The notes: a model not told the origin generated them from the sequence alone. Shown: positions 9,440-19,152, counted from the stretch's first letter. The stretch is 64,000 bases of DNA from Chitinophaga pinensis (GCF_007896845.1 NZ_VOHS01000016.1:1-64000), one strand, 5' to 3'. Numbers and translations are program-made.

Positions 9440-12400
9440 ATGAATTTTAAAAGGACCAACAATATTGTAGGTTGGGTTGTCTGTATCATTGCCTGCACTG
9501 TCTACATTATGACTATGGAGGCCACCGGCAGTCTTTGGGACTGCGGCGAGTTTATTTCTAGTGCCTACAAGGTACAGGTTCCGCACCCTCCGGGAGCTCC
9601 TTTATTTGTGCTGTTGGGTAGATTGTTTACTATTCCGTTTCCGCCCTCTCAGGCAGCTATCGGCGTAAACCTGATGTCTGCACTGTCAAGCGGATTCACT
9701 ATCCTGTTCCTCTTCTGGACCATCACACACTTCGCACGTCGTCTGATGGTGAAAGCCGGAGAAATTATTTCCAGCGAAAAAATGATCGCTATCATGGGCG
9801 CTGGTGTAGTAGGTGCATTAGCTTACACCTTCTCCGACTCTTTCTGGTTCTCCGCTGTAGAAGGTGAGGTGTACGCCATGTCGTCCCTCTTTACCGCTAT
9901 CGTATTCTGGGCGATCCTGAAATGGGAACACGAATCAGATGAAGCCTACGCTGACCGCTGGATCGTTTTCATCGCTTTCACAATGGGTCTCTCTATCGGT
10001 GTCCATCTGCTGAACCTCCTCACCATCCCGGCTATCGTAATGGTGTACTATTTCAAACGCTCTCCTAAAGTAACCCCTGCCGGTACTTTCTGGGCGTTTA
10101 TCGTTGGCTGCGCTATCACCGGTCTCGTGCAGAAGTTCGTTATTCAGGATACCGTCAAGGCTTCCGGTCTGATGGACGTATTCTTCGTGAATAACCTCGG
10201 CCTGCCTTTCTACAGTGGCTTCGCCTTCTACTTCATCGCACTGGCTGCAGTACTGTTATACGGATTGAAAAATCCTAAATTCGGTCTCTATGCACCACTC
10301 ATCCTGATCGCTTCCGTTATCGTCATCCCTGCCTTTAACGACGCTTCAGGTGCTGGTATCAAAATATTAAAGCTGATCATCTCCGCAGCAATCGTATTTG
10401 TACCTTATTTAATTAAGCTGTTCGATGTAAAAATCGACTCCTCCGGCTTTACACACGCTATCAAAGTAACCATCTACTCTATCATATTCCTCCTGCTCGG
10501 TTACTCCACTTATATTACTACAATGATCCGCTCTACCGCGAATCCTTCTGTAGATATGTACAACGTGGACAACCCGATCTCCCTCGTAGGTTACCTGGGT
10601 CGTGAACAGTATGGTGACTTCCCGCTGATCTATGGTCAGGTATTCACTGCCCGCCCTTCTTCTTATGAAGACGCAGGAAACATCTACGCACGTGGTAAAG
10701 ACAAATATGAGATCGCTGGTAAAAAACAGGTGCCTGTTTATGCTGCTGAAGATAAAATGCTGTTCCCTCGTGTATGGGACGCCAGCAACGATCAGGGACA
10801 TGCAGACTACTACCGCGACTGGCTGGGCCTCGATGCAAATGCACGACCTAGCTTTAAGGATAACGTTAACTTCTTCGTGACATACCAGGTTTACTTCATG
10901 TACTTCCGCTACTTCATGTGGAACTTCTCCGGTAAACAAAACGATACTCAAGGTTACGGTAACAAACGTGACGGTAACTGGATCACTGGTATCTCCTTCA
11001 TAGATAATATCATGTACGGCGACCAATCCATGATGCCGGACAGCCTGAAGAACAACAAAGGGCACAATACCCTGTTCCTCCTGCCATTCGTATTGGGTGT
11101 GATTGGTTTCTTCTATCAGTATAATAATCACCGTAAAGACACACTGGTAGCCTCCCTCCTGTTCTTCTTCACCGGTTTTGCTATCGTGCTCTACCTGAAC
11201 CAGGCGGGTAACCAGCCACGTGAACGTGACTATGCATACGTAGGCTCCTTCTACGCATTCGCTATCTGGATCGGTTTAGGTGTACTGTCTGTCGCTGAAT
11301 TCCTGAAGAAAAAGACAAAATCAGCTATCTCCGCGCCGGCTGCAGCTATCGTTTGTCTGGTGGCTGTACCTGTGCTGATGGGCTTCCAGGAATGGGATGA
11401 CCACGACCGTTCTACCAAAACTATCGCCCGTGATGTTGCCGCTGACTACCTGAACTCCTGCGCCGAAAATGCGATCCTGTTCACCGTCGGTGACAACGAT
11501 ACTTACCCGCTGTGGTACGCACAGGAAGTAGAAGGTATACGTCCTGATGTTCGTGTAATCAACCTCAGCCTCCTCGGTGTTGACTGGTATATCGATCAGC
11601 AACGTCATATGGTTAACAAGAGCGCAGGCGTTCCGATGTCCTGGACTCCTGACAAATACCAGGGTGAAAACCGTAACTACATCCAATACTATGACGGTGG
11701 TAGCTTCCCACAGGATAAATTCTATAACCTGAAAGAAGTAATGGCATTCATGGGTTCTGATGATCCTCGTGCAAAACTGTCCACTACCGACGGTTCACAG
11801 ATCAACTACCTGCCTGCTAAAAAACTCTTCGTACCAGTAAACGTAGCAGAAGTGCTGAAAAACGGTACTGTTGATATCCATGACAGCGCACGCGTAATGC
11901 CACAGCTGCCATTCCAGATCAGCAAATCTTACCTGCTGAAGAATGACCTCGCTGTATACGACATCATCGCTGCTAACGACTGGAAACGTCCAATCTACTT
12001 CACCAGCCCTACCGACCTCGGTCTGAATGACTACCTCCGTCCGGATGGTCTGACCTACCGCCTCGTACCGCTGGCTAAGACAGAAAGCAACGATCCGATG
12101 GGTGCTGACAACAACGTTAACATCCCTGTGATGTACAAAAACCTGATGGAGAAATTTGCTTTCGGTGGTGCTAACGTTCAAGGTACTTACTTTGACGAAC
12201 CAAACCGTAAACTGCTGCAATACCTGCGTAACGCTTACACCAAACTCGGTACCGCTATGGCACTGGCCGGTGATAAAGATTCCGCACTCGCAGTACTGAA
12301 TAAGAGCGATAAGAACCTCCTGCAGGGTAACTTCCCTTACGCGATGACCACACCGGGACAGATGCACAACTACAGCTCTATGCAGACTGTATACGCTTAC

Positions 12401-12670
12401 TACCTGGCTGGCGATCCGAAAAAAGCAGACGAGATATCTCAGCTGATCATCAAAGATTGTACACAACAGTTACAATACTATCGCAGCCTGCCACCTTCTA
12501 AAATGAATGGTTTACAGCGTGATATGCAGATGGCAGAACAGTTCATCACCCTGCTGCAACGCATGAAGGAAGATTTCACTCATCCTGAACGTCGCCAGCA
12601 ACTGGAACAACCAACAACTATTCGGGTTGATAGCCAGGAGCAGGAAATTGATGGTGCTCAAGACAAATAA
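9440..12670 (+). CDS. DUF2723 / GT117-family membrane protein
   Basis: A 1076-residue polytopic membrane protein. The N-terminal half has a series of hydrophobic segments. The first is followed by MTMEATGSLWDCGEFISSA, whose acidic residues (Asp34, Glu37) fit a GT-C-type glycosyltransferase active-site loop, then the proline-rich VPHPPGAPLF. The last ~450 residues are soluble and contain FTVGDNDTYPLWYAQEVEGI, typical of the family. DUF2723 is related to eukaryotic TMEM260, a protein O-mannosyltransferase, and is classed as GT117. In Bacteroidota a role in glycosylating exported proteins is plausible but is an inference. Transcribed alone, with a strong terminator. Confidence 0.85.
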   Translation: MNFKRTNNIVGWVVCIIACTVYIMTMEATGSLWDCGEFISSAYKVQVPHPPGAPLFVLLGRLFTIPFPPSQAAIGVNLMSALSSGFTILFLFWTITHFARRLMVKAGEIISSEKMIAIMGAGVVGALAYTFSDSFWFSAVEGEVYAMSSLFTAIVFWAILKWEHESDEAYADRWIVFIAFTMGLSIGVHLLNLLTIPAIVMVYYFKRSPKVTPAGTFWAFIVGCAITGLVQKFVIQDTVKASGLMDVFFVNNLGLPFYSGFAFYFIALAAVLLYGLKNPKFGLYAPLILIASVIVIPAFNDASGAGIKILKLIISAAIVFVPYLIKLFDVKIDSSGFTHAIKVTIYSIIFLLLGYSTYITTMIRSTANPSVDMYNVDNPISLVGYLGREQYGDFPLIYGQVFTARPSSYEDAGNIYARGKDKYEIAGKKQVPVYAAEDKMLFPRVWDASNDQGHADYYRDWLGLDANARPSFKDNVNFFVTYQVYFMYFRYFMWNFSGKQNDTQGYGNKRDGNWITGISFIDNIMYGDQSMMPDSLKNNKGHNTLFLLPFVLGVIGFFYQYNNHRKDTLVASLLFFFTGFAIVLYLNQAGNQPRERDYAYVGSFYAFAIWIGLGVLSVAEFLKKKTKSAISAPAAAIVCLVAVPVLMGFQEWDDHDRSTKTIARDVAADYLNSCAENAILFTVGDNDTYPLWYAQEVEGIRPDVRVINLSLLGVDWYIDQQRHMVNKSAGVPMSWTPDKYQGENRNYIQYYDGGSFPQDKFYNLKEVMAFMGSDDPRAKLSTTDGSQINYLPAKKLFVPVNVAEVLKNGTVDIHDSARVMPQLPFQISKSYLLKNDLAVYDIIAANDWKRPIYFTSPTDLGLNDYLRPDGLTYRLVPLAKTESNDPMGADNNVNIPVMYKNLMEKFAFGGANVQGTYFDEPNRKLLQYLRNAYTKLGTAMALAGDKDSALAVLNKSDKNLLQGNFPYAMTTPGQMHNYSSMQTVYAYYLAGDPKKADEISQLIIKDCTQQLQYYRSLPPSKMNGLQRDMQMAEQFITLLQRMKEDFTHPERRQQLEQPTTIRVDSQEQEIDGAQDK

Positions 12671-12690
12671 CCAATAATCTGGTATAAATA

Positions 12691-12724
12691 AAAAAGGCGA
12701 CCACTATTCAGTGGTCGCCTTTTT
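12691..12724 (+). terminator. Strong bidirectional terminator
   Basis: Perfect 14-bp stem (AAAAAGGCGACCAC and its complement) with a 6-base loop and U-tracts possible on both strands, starting 20 bases after the DUF2723 stop. Confidence 0.9.
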
Positions 12725-12756
12725 TATCGCCCGGAAACAGCAGGTCTGGTATTTTC

Positions 12757-12816
12757 TTCATCCTACATTAGTCCTGCGTTAAAAGACGTAGCGCTTTAAC
12801 GTAGGTTCAGGATGAA
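12757..12816. repeat. Nested inverted repeat
   Basis: Outer arms TTCATCCT / AGGATGAA (12757-12764, 12809-12816) enclose a second stem CCTGCGTTAAA / TTTAACGTAGG (12773-12783, 12795-12805, one G-T wobble). It sits between convergent genes after a separate strong terminator. It may terminate the minus-strand gene or be a small repeat element. Confidence 0.5.
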
Positions 12817-12833
12817 TGAATTAAGCAAAACAA

Positions 12834-13604
12834 CTATTCCTGATGCTTAATCCCTAATTGATTGGACACCAACCTGCAATGATCACATTTCAGATCAAAC
12901 TTCGCCAATAACTTACTCTCCAGCCGCCATTCCCCTCCACAAGACGGACAATGATGCGCCGACTCCTTACTATTATCTGCATTAAACAGATAGTAATAAC
13001 TCGGTTTACCGGTCAACTGCTCCAGCCGGTTACAGATGCCACGACCCTGCGTCGTCAGCGGACTATTAATATCCGATAAAAAGTTGTGAAACTGACGCTC
13101 TCCCAGCGACCCACGAAACCATAATCCGTCAATCTCAGCATAATTGGTAGACCATGAATTGATATCCTCATAATTCCTCTGCCATACACTCGTATACGGC
13201 AGATGATACAAGGGGATCTGATCAAACGTATCTCCCGATCTCACAGGAGACGATCCTCCCCAATAAAGAATAAATGAACTGGACGCATCCACCTCCGCAG
13301 TCGGTACCGATACAAGGTGCTCGCCCAGATAATGATAGGATACTGTCACTCCATATCGTTCCATCAACACAGTGATCCACTGATTGACATAATCGCTGTT
13401 ATAACGCTCTTCCAGCGAGTCCTTTTTGAGGCACTGCACATGTAAAGACACCGCATTGTCAAGGAAAAGGAATACGTCATTTCGGGATACTAACTGACCA
13501 TTGGAACGAAGGGAACGGATAAAGAAATCGGCGTCACGGAGCAATGCCTCCTTTTCCGCCTGAGGCCATACGGCCCTCTCAAACAGGATCTGATAGATGA
13601 ACAT
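12834..13604 (-). CDS. Zn-ribbon protein of the DUF2310 type
   Basis: A 256-residue soluble protein with a C-terminal zinc ribbon: CPSCGGEW, then CDHCRLVSNQLG about 25 residues later. The N-terminal part is mixed and includes RNDVFLFLDNAVSLHVQCL. The arrangement (long N-terminal domain, single C-terminal four-cysteine ribbon, mention of a 'possible nucleic-acid-binding' role in the family) fits DUF2310, but I recognise it from general pattern only. No signal peptide. Convergent to the DUF2723 gene and probably monocistronic. Confidence 0.6.
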   Translation of the reverse strand: MFIYQILFERAVWPQAEKEALLRDADFFIRSLRSNGQLVSRNDVFLFLDNAVSLHVQCLKKDSLEERYNSDYVNQWITVLMERYGVTVSYHYLGEHLVSVPTAEVDASSSFILYWGGSSPVRSGDTFDQIPLYHLPYTSVWQRNYEDINSWSTNYAEIDGLWFRGSLGERQFHNFLSDINSPLTTQGRGICNRLEQLTGKPSYYYLFNADNSKESAHHCPSCGGEWRLESKLLAKFDLKCDHCRLVSNQLGIKHQE

Positions 13605-13731
13605 AGGATATAGTATTCATAATAGGATATATTAAATATACCTAAATACTTTCACTAAAAAAAGTGTCTCTTTCCAATCCTTCCATACTGGTTATGAATG
13701 ACATAGATAAACCGCCCTGCCGATAAATAAA

Positions 13732-13757
13732 AAAACTCCTGCGTTTGCAGGAGTTTT
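13732..13757 (-). terminator. Terminator of the exported TIM-barrel gene
   Basis: Perfect 11-bp stem AAAACTCCTGC / GCAGGAGTTTT with a 4-base loop, 22 bases downstream of the stop at 13779 on the minus strand, with U-rich flanks. Confidence 0.85.
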
Positions 13758-13778
13758 ACATCAAACATTAGAACACTA

Positions 13779-14633
13779 TTATAATTTACCTACCTGATCC
13801 CACCAGAACTTTACGCTCTCTTTTACCTCAGGTACGCTGTTATCCCAGTTATACTCATATTCTACGGAAAACATGCCCTTAAAGCCCTGTGACTTCAGTT
13901 CAGCCAGTACAGCAGGCATATTACACACACCGTTACCCCAGATCACATCATGTGCATCACGGGATTTCTCATTCAGATCTTTGAAATGCAGATGCAGTAC
14001 ATGCCCCTTCAGCTGTTTGATACAATCTACCGGCTCCATACCTGAACGTACCCAGTGACCGATATCTGCACAGGCTCCCATATACTTACTGCGGCCCTGA
14101 ATTGCTACCAGCACGCTGTCAGGATGCCAGTAATGACTCGGTTTCGGATGATCGTGGATAGCCACCTTGATCTTGTACTTGTCACACAGGGAAGATACGG
14201 CATCCCAATGCTCGCGTTTAGGCTCTGCAGTGATCACCTGAATGCCCATAGATTTCGCGAATTTGAATACCTGCTCCCATTCCAGTTCGCTGGCCGGTGA
14301 TACAACACCATAAGCTACCAGTTTCTTCTTTTTTGCCTTAAACATGGCTTTTACTTCGGCCTGTTTTGCGGCATCCATTCTCCAGTCGAATTTACCATCG
14401 ATGCCATTCCCGATCGTCTGACCGTTATAACACTCCAAATACTCAATACCTGCACTATCCATCTTTTCCAAAGCCTGCCCAAGTGTAAAATGGTTGAAGG
14501 TATACGCCTGTGCACCTAATTTCCAGCCCAGTCTATCGGCGGCTTTTCCCTGCGCAAAACTTAACGTGGATGTCATCGTCGCTCCAGCCAGTACACCGGC
14601 CAGGAACAGCACGCTGCTCATTTTTTTAATCAT
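13779..14633 (-). CDS. Exported sugar phosphate isomerase/epimerase (xylose isomerase-like TIM barrel)
   Basis: A 284-residue protein beginning MIKKMSSVLFLAGVLAGATM, a signal peptide likely cleaved after SFAQG. The rest is an AP-endonuclease-2/xylose isomerase-like TIM barrel with metal-site residues in the usual strands: YLECYNG (Glu), KVAIHDHPKPSHYW (His), ACADIGHW (Asp/His), VLHLHFKDL and FSVEYEYNW (final Glu). The ATG at 14633 is chosen because the signal peptide starts there; the frame extends upstream to 14726 without conservation. Homologues are frequent partners of Gfo/Idh/MocA oxidoreductases in periplasmic sugar metabolism, and one such gene lies at 17805. Substrate unknown. Confidence 0.82.
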   Translation of the reverse strand: MIKKMSSVLFLAGVLAGATMTSTLSFAQGKAADRLGWKLGAQAYTFNHFTLGQALEKMDSAGIEYLECYNGQTIGNGIDGKFDWRMDAAKQAEVKAMFKAKKKKLVAYGVVSPASELEWEQVFKFAKSMGIQVITAEPKREHWDAVSSLCDKYKIKVAIHDHPKPSHYWHPDSVLVAIQGRSKYMGACADIGHWVRSGMEPVDCIKQLKGHVLHLHFKDLNEKSRDAHDVIWGNGVCNMPAVLAELKSQGFKGMFSVEYEYNWDNSVPEVKESVKFWWDQVGKL

Positions 14634-15005
14634 CTGCAATAGTTTTAATTTGGTAATCAGTAAAGACCTGTGTGAAAAATACCCCGTTTCTATGAACAAT
14701 GCAAACAATCCGGGTTGACCGGTCACATCTGACCGTTAACGGATCATATATCAAAGCATCCGACGCCCGCACATTTCATTAACCAGAGCATCCTTACGAC
14801 CAATTCTCACGTTCCCGGGACACCCTGATAACAGCAGTAAGATATCATAACACTGTTAAAAAATAATCACTCTTTCTTATATTAAAATATGCCACATACA
14901 TAACCGACTATATCATATCGATATTCTTCGTTACATTTTTATGAAATTACCGGCTATGGAGTATGCATATACATCATACCACTAAATTGCCTAATTTTAA
15001 ATATT
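14634..15005. other. Divergent intergenic region
   Basis: These 370 bases separate the exported TIM-barrel gene (minus) from the VWA gene (plus), so they must hold both promoters. A near-consensus TAATTTTA lies about 10 bases before the VWA start. I see no strong palindrome or RNA gene. Confidence 0.4.
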
Positions 15006-16106
15006 ATGAGAGGCATACATTTTTCCAAATTTGAACCCGATGAGCAGCAGGGAAAATCGCCCTTTGAGAAGTTACTGGATGTATTCACTCAACTGCTGAC
15101 TTACACCAGCGGAGATGTCAGTGAAGCATTGCAATGGCTGACCGAACTGGACAAAGAGTACCAACTTACCAATGAAGATTACGGCATCGGAGATTTTATA
15201 CAGGAGCTGAGAGAAAAAGGATATATCCGTGAAAACGAAGAAAACGGAAACATCCAGATAACCGGCAAAACAGAACAAAGTATTCGTAAAAGAGCACTGG
15301 AGGAGATCTTCGGTAAACTGAAGAAATCCAATAACGTCGGTAATCACAATACCCGCAAATCCGGTCAGGGAGACGAACTGAATGCTGACAGCCGTCCTTA
15401 TCAGTTTGGTGACGCACTGGAACAGATCGATATGACTGCTTCCATCCGCAACGCACAGATCAATCACGGTATAGACAGTTTCTCCATCCATCAGGATGAC
15501 CTGGAAATTCAGGAGACAGACTTCAAAACCCAGACGTCTACCGCCCTGATGATCGATATCTCCCACTCCATGATCCTCTACGGTGAAGACCGTATCACAC
15601 CGGCCAAAAAAGTAGCGATGGCCCTCAGTGAACTCATCACCACCCGCTACCCGAAAGACACGCTCGACATTATTGTATTTGGTAACGACGCCTGGCAGAT
15701 CGAGATCAAAGATCTTCCATATCTGCAGGTAGGTCCTTTCCATACCAATACCGTAGCCGGTCTGGAACTGGCCATGGACATCCTCAGACGCAGACGTAAT
15801 CCGAACAAACAGATCTTTATGATCACTGACGGAAAGCCAACCTGCCTCAAGAACGGAAAAGAGTACTATAAAAATAGCTTCGGACTGGACCGCAAAATCC
15901 TGAACCGTACGCTCAATCTTGCTGCTCAATGCAAGAAACTTAAAATTCCGATCACCACCTTTATGGTAGCTACCGACCCGTGGTTGCAAAAATTCGTAAC
16001 TGAGTTTACCGAAACCAACAACGGGAAAGCCTTCTTCTCTGGTCTGGACAAACTGGGACAATTCCTTTTCTTCGACTTCGAGAACGGAAAAAGAAAAATG
16101 CTTTAA
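15006..16106 (+). CDS. VWA domain-containing protein
   Basis: A 366-residue cytosolic protein. The first ~180 residues are helical and charged. The remainder is a von Willebrand factor A domain with a MIDAS metal site in ALMIDISHSMI (Asp184, Ser186, Ser188, pattern DxSxS) and the later MIDAS aspartate in IFMITDGKPT. It is followed after 46 bases by a MoxR/ChlI-type AAA+ ATPase. VWA and AAA+ pairs form chaperone-like or metal-insertion machines (the BchD/BchI arrangement), so the two products probably act together. The client is unknown. No signal peptide. Confidence 0.85.
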   Translation: MRGIHFSKFEPDEQQGKSPFEKLLDVFTQLLTYTSGDVSEALQWLTELDKEYQLTNEDYGIGDFIQELREKGYIRENEENGNIQITGKTEQSIRKRALEEIFGKLKKSNNVGNHNTRKSGQGDELNADSRPYQFGDALEQIDMTASIRNAQINHGIDSFSIHQDDLEIQETDFKTQTSTALMIDISHSMILYGEDRITPAKKVAMALSELITTRYPKDTLDIIVFGNDAWQIEIKDLPYLQVGPFHTNTVAGLELAMDILRRRRNPNKQIFMITDGKPTCLKNGKEYYKNSFGLDRKILNRTLNLAAQCKKLKIPITTFMVATDPWLQKFVTEFTETNNGKAFFSGLDKLGQFLFFDFENGKRKML

Positions 16107-16152
16107 CAGGCATCGTAATCATATCATTGATAGATAATCCATTAATACAAAC

Positions 16153-17652
16153 ATGAATATCAACATAAGTACGTTAGGTGAATTAAAGAAGAGTGGATAT
16201 AAACCTAAGTCCGTTAAAGAAGAGATCAGACAAAACCTGATCCGCAAACTCCAGCAAAAAGAAAACGCATTCCCCGGTATCATCGGCTACGAAGACACCG
16301 TTATTCCTGATACGGAAAGAGCCCTGCTCTCCCGTCATAATATCCTGTTCCTCGGTCTCCGTGGACAGGCAAAAACACGTATGGCCCGGCAGATGGTTTC
16401 ACTGCTGGACGAATACATTCCAATCGTGGAAGGTTCTGAAGTGAATGACAGCCCCTTCGAACCACTCTCCCGCCACGCACGTGATATCGTTGCCGAACTG
16501 GGTGATGCCACGCCTATCTCATGGGTACACCGCGATCAACGCTATAGCGAAAAACTCGCTACGCCCGATGTATCCGTAGCTGACCTTGTCGGTGATATCG
16601 ATCCGATCAAAGCGGCTAACATGAAACTGAACTACGCTGACGAACGTGTGATCCATTTCGGTATCATCCCACGTTCTAACAGAGGTATCTTCGTGATCAA
16701 CGAATTACCCGACCTGCAGGCCCGTATACAGGTATCCCTGTTCAACATCCTTCAGGAAGGTGATATTCAGATCCGTGGCTTTAAAGTACGTATGCCTCTG
16801 GATATACTCTTCGTGTTCACTGCGAATCCGGAAGACTATACCAATCGTGGTTCCATCGTGACACCACTCAAAGATCGTATAGAAAGCCAGATCATCACGC
16901 ACTACCCGAAAAACATCGAAAACTCCCTGCTCATTACCGAACAGGAAGCCAATGTGCATGAACAACAGCGTCATGTACATATCAGCGATATGATCAAACG
17001 CCTTATCGAACAGGTTGCTTTCGAAGCGCGTAACAGTGAATACGTTGATAAAAAGAGTGGTGTATCTGCCCGTCTCACCATCGCCGCTTACGAAAACGCA
17101 GTGAGCGCCGGCGAACGCAGAGCCATTATCAACAAGGAAAAAGAAACTTACGTACGCATAGCGGACCTGCAGGGTATTATTCCCGCCATCACCGGTAAAA
17201 TAGAACTGGTATATGAAGGCGAACAGGAAGGTCCGTTACAGGTGGCCGTAAACCTCCTCGACAAAGCCATCCGCAGTGTATTCTCCCAATACTTCCCGAA
17301 CCCGGATTCCTTCAAAAAGCGTAAACAAAGCGCTGCTGCCGAGAATCCTTATAGAGCGGTTATCCAGTGGTTTGATAAAGGCAATGCCGTACAGTTATTG
17401 CAGGATGTGAATGATAAGCAATATGAGACCTCCCTCCTGAAGGTAGAAGGCCTGAAAGAGCTTATTAAGGGCAAATTCCCGCATGCCAATAACAAAGAAC
17501 AGTTACTGCTCATGGAATTCGTTTTACACGGCCTCGCATCCTACTCCCTCATCAGTAAAAAGGTAGTAGAAAACGAGACCCGTTTCAGCGATCTGCTGGG
17601 TACCATGATGAACTTCGGTACCGGTACAGAAGAAGAAAACGACGAATTCTAA
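16153..17652 (+). CDS. MoxR/ChlI-type AAA+ ATPase
   Basis: A 499-residue AAA+ protein related to magnesium chelatase subunit I. The P-loop is GLRGQAKT (residues 68-75). The presumed Walker B strand reads GIFVINELPDLQARIQ, with Asn-Glu in place of Asp-Glu. The next block, LFVFTANPEDYTNRG, supplies sensor 1, and LKDRIESQI the arginine-finger region. The mid-domain PDVSVADLVGDIDPIKAA is typical of the ChlI-like insert. Together with the adjacent VWA protein it likely forms a two-component ATP-driven remodelling complex. Substrate unknown. It is probably the last gene of the operon. Confidence 0.85.
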   Translation: MNINISTLGELKKSGYKPKSVKEEIRQNLIRKLQQKENAFPGIIGYEDTVIPDTERALLSRHNILFLGLRGQAKTRMARQMVSLLDEYIPIVEGSEVNDSPFEPLSRHARDIVAELGDATPISWVHRDQRYSEKLATPDVSVADLVGDIDPIKAANMKLNYADERVIHFGIIPRSNRGIFVINELPDLQARIQVSLFNILQEGDIQIRGFKVRMPLDILFVFTANPEDYTNRGSIVTPLKDRIESQIITHYPKNIENSLLITEQEANVHEQQRHVHISDMIKRLIEQVAFEARNSEYVDKKSGVSARLTIAAYENAVSAGERRAIINKEKETYVRIADLQGIIPAITGKIELVYEGEQEGPLQVAVNLLDKAIRSVFSQYFPNPDSFKKRKQSAAAENPYRAVIQWFDKGNAVQLLQDVNDKQYETSLLKVEGLKELIKGKFPHANNKEQLLLMEFVLHGLASYSLISKKVVENETRFSDLLGTMMNFGTGTEEENDEF

Positions 17653-17673
17653 ACCATACTTCCTCCGTTAGCA

Positions 17674-17758
17674 AAAACGCGGAATATTGGACGATATATA
17701 CTCAGATTGCTGTTGCATCTTACAGCCGAAGTATCTATCTTTCAGTATTCCGCGTTTT
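17674..17758. repeat. Inverted repeat with a 59-base loop
   Basis: Arms AAAACGCGGAATA (17674-17686) and its exact complement (17746-17758) flank 59 bases. It occupies the gap between the MoxR-type ATPase and the Gfo/Idh/MocA gene. It may act as a terminator or be a small palindromic repeat. The arms are GC-rich and perfect. Confidence 0.5.
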
Positions 17759-17804
17759 GCATTTCATGCGCCGCGTTTATTGAAAACAACTATCAACTAC
17801 AGTT

Positions 17805-19115
17805 ATGAACAACTCAAGAAGACACTTTATCCGCTCTGCCTCTACCCTTATGGCAGGAGCCGGATTGGTCGGTGCGTTGCCCTCCGCTCTCCGCGCAGTT
17901 GCCCCCAGCGATAAGATTAACGTTGCCGCTATCGGTATCAACGGAATGGGCTGGTCAGACCTCACCGCTATTCTCAAAAATCCATACGCGCAATGCGTCG
18001 CCCTCTGTGATGTTGACAAAAACGTACTCGATAAACGGGCCGCAGAACTGGAAAAGAAAGGACAGCAGGTTAAAACCTACGGAGACTATCGTAAATTACT
18101 GGAAGACAAATCTATCGATGCCGTTATCATCGGTACTCCGGATCACTGGCACTGCCTGCAGATGACGGATGCCGTATCGGCCGGAAAAGACGTCTATGTA
18201 GAAAAACCTATCGGTAATTCCATCGCCGAAATTAATGCCATGCTGTATGCGCAGGAAAACACCAAACGTGTCGTACAGGTAGGTCAGTGGCAACGCAGTC
18301 AACAGCACTTTAAAGACGCGATCGCCTTTGTGCATTCGGGTAAGCTCGGTCAGGTACGCCTCGTTAAAGCATGGGCCTATATGGGCTGGATGCACTCCAT
18401 TCCGAAACAACCGGATGGAAATCCACCAGCCGGTGTAGACTATGCGGCCTGGCTTGGTCCCGCACAAAAACGCCCCTTCAATCCTAACCGCTTCCATTTC
18501 AACTTCCGCTGGTATTGGGATTATGCGGGTGGATTGATGACCGACTGGGGTGTACACCTGCTGGATTATGCACTGCTGGGGATGAAAGCAGCACACCCAC
18601 AGGCCGTAATGGCAGCTGGTGGTAAATTCGCCTATCCTGATGATGCTGCCGAAACACCTGACACACTGACTACTGTTTATCAGTTCGATGGTTTCAATAT
18701 ACAATGGGAACACGCTATCGGTATAGACGGCGGTCCTTACGGTCGTGATCATGGTATTGCCTTCATCGGCAATAACGGTACACTGGTACTGGATCGTGGC
18801 GGATGGGAAGTCATCCCTGAAAAGGATAAGATGGAAGCCGTACCGCGTCAGAAATCGGTTGACAATGGTCTGGACAAACACGCTACCAACTTCTTAGAAG
18901 TGATCAAATCACGTAAACTCGAAGACCTGAACACACCACTGTCAGCAGGCGCTCATGTAGCAACTATTGCCCAGTTAGGAAATATTGCCTACAAAACAGG
19001 CCAAAAACTACATTGGAATGGCCCTTCAGGTGGATTCACTGAAAAAGAAGCGAACAAATATCTCATACCGGAATATCATAACGGCTATAAACTGCCTAAG
19101 TCAACGATGAAATAA
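17805..19115 (+). CDS. Gfo/Idh/MocA family oxidoreductase, Tat-exported
   Basis: A 436-residue NAD(P)-dependent sugar-type oxidoreductase. The N-terminus MNNSRRHFIRSASTLMAGAG carries a twin-arginine signal (Arg5-Arg6), so the folded protein with its cofactor is probably sent to the periplasm. A Rossmann domain follows (INVAAIGINGMGW, VALCDVD), with the family motif DVYVEKPIGNSIAE containing the conserved EKP lysine. The C-terminal domain includes YWDYAGGLMTDWGVHLLDYA with the expected catalytic Asp/His. Substrate unknown. Such enzymes act in glycoside or inositol-like sugar degradation in Chitinophaga relatives. Confidence 0.9.
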   Translation: MNNSRRHFIRSASTLMAGAGLVGALPSALRAVAPSDKINVAAIGINGMGWSDLTAILKNPYAQCVALCDVDKNVLDKRAAELEKKGQQVKTYGDYRKLLEDKSIDAVIIGTPDHWHCLQMTDAVSAGKDVYVEKPIGNSIAEINAMLYAQENTKRVVQVGQWQRSQQHFKDAIAFVHSGKLGQVRLVKAWAYMGWMHSIPKQPDGNPPAGVDYAAWLGPAQKRPFNPNRFHFNFRWYWDYAGGLMTDWGVHLLDYALLGMKAAHPQAVMAAGGKFAYPDDAAETPDTLTTVYQFDGFNIQWEHAIGIDGGPYGRDHGIAFIGNNGTLVLDRGGWEVIPEKDKMEAVPRQKSVDNGLDKHATNFLEVIKSRKLEDLNTPLSAGAHVATIAQLGNIAYKTGQKLHWNGPSGGFTEKEANKYLIPEYHNGYKLPKSTMK

Positions 19116-19121
19116 TAAAAT

Positions 19122-19152
19122 AAAAGGCGTCCGCTGAAAGTGGACGCCTTTT
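19122..19152. terminator. Bidirectional terminator
   Basis: Perfect 11-bp stem AAAAGGCGTCC / GGACGCCTTTT with a 9-base loop between convergent genes. U-rich tracts are present in both directions. Confidence 0.9.

Noticed and set aside
10409..12466. Long minus-strand open frames across the DUF2723 gene
   Set aside because: They are antisense shadows of a well-supported membrane protein with full-length family motifs and have no recognisable domains.
15072..16061. 329-codon minus-strand frame over the VWA gene
   Set aside because: The plus-strand frame has a MIDAS site and a paired AAA+ gene. The minus frame has low-complexity hydrophobic sequence.
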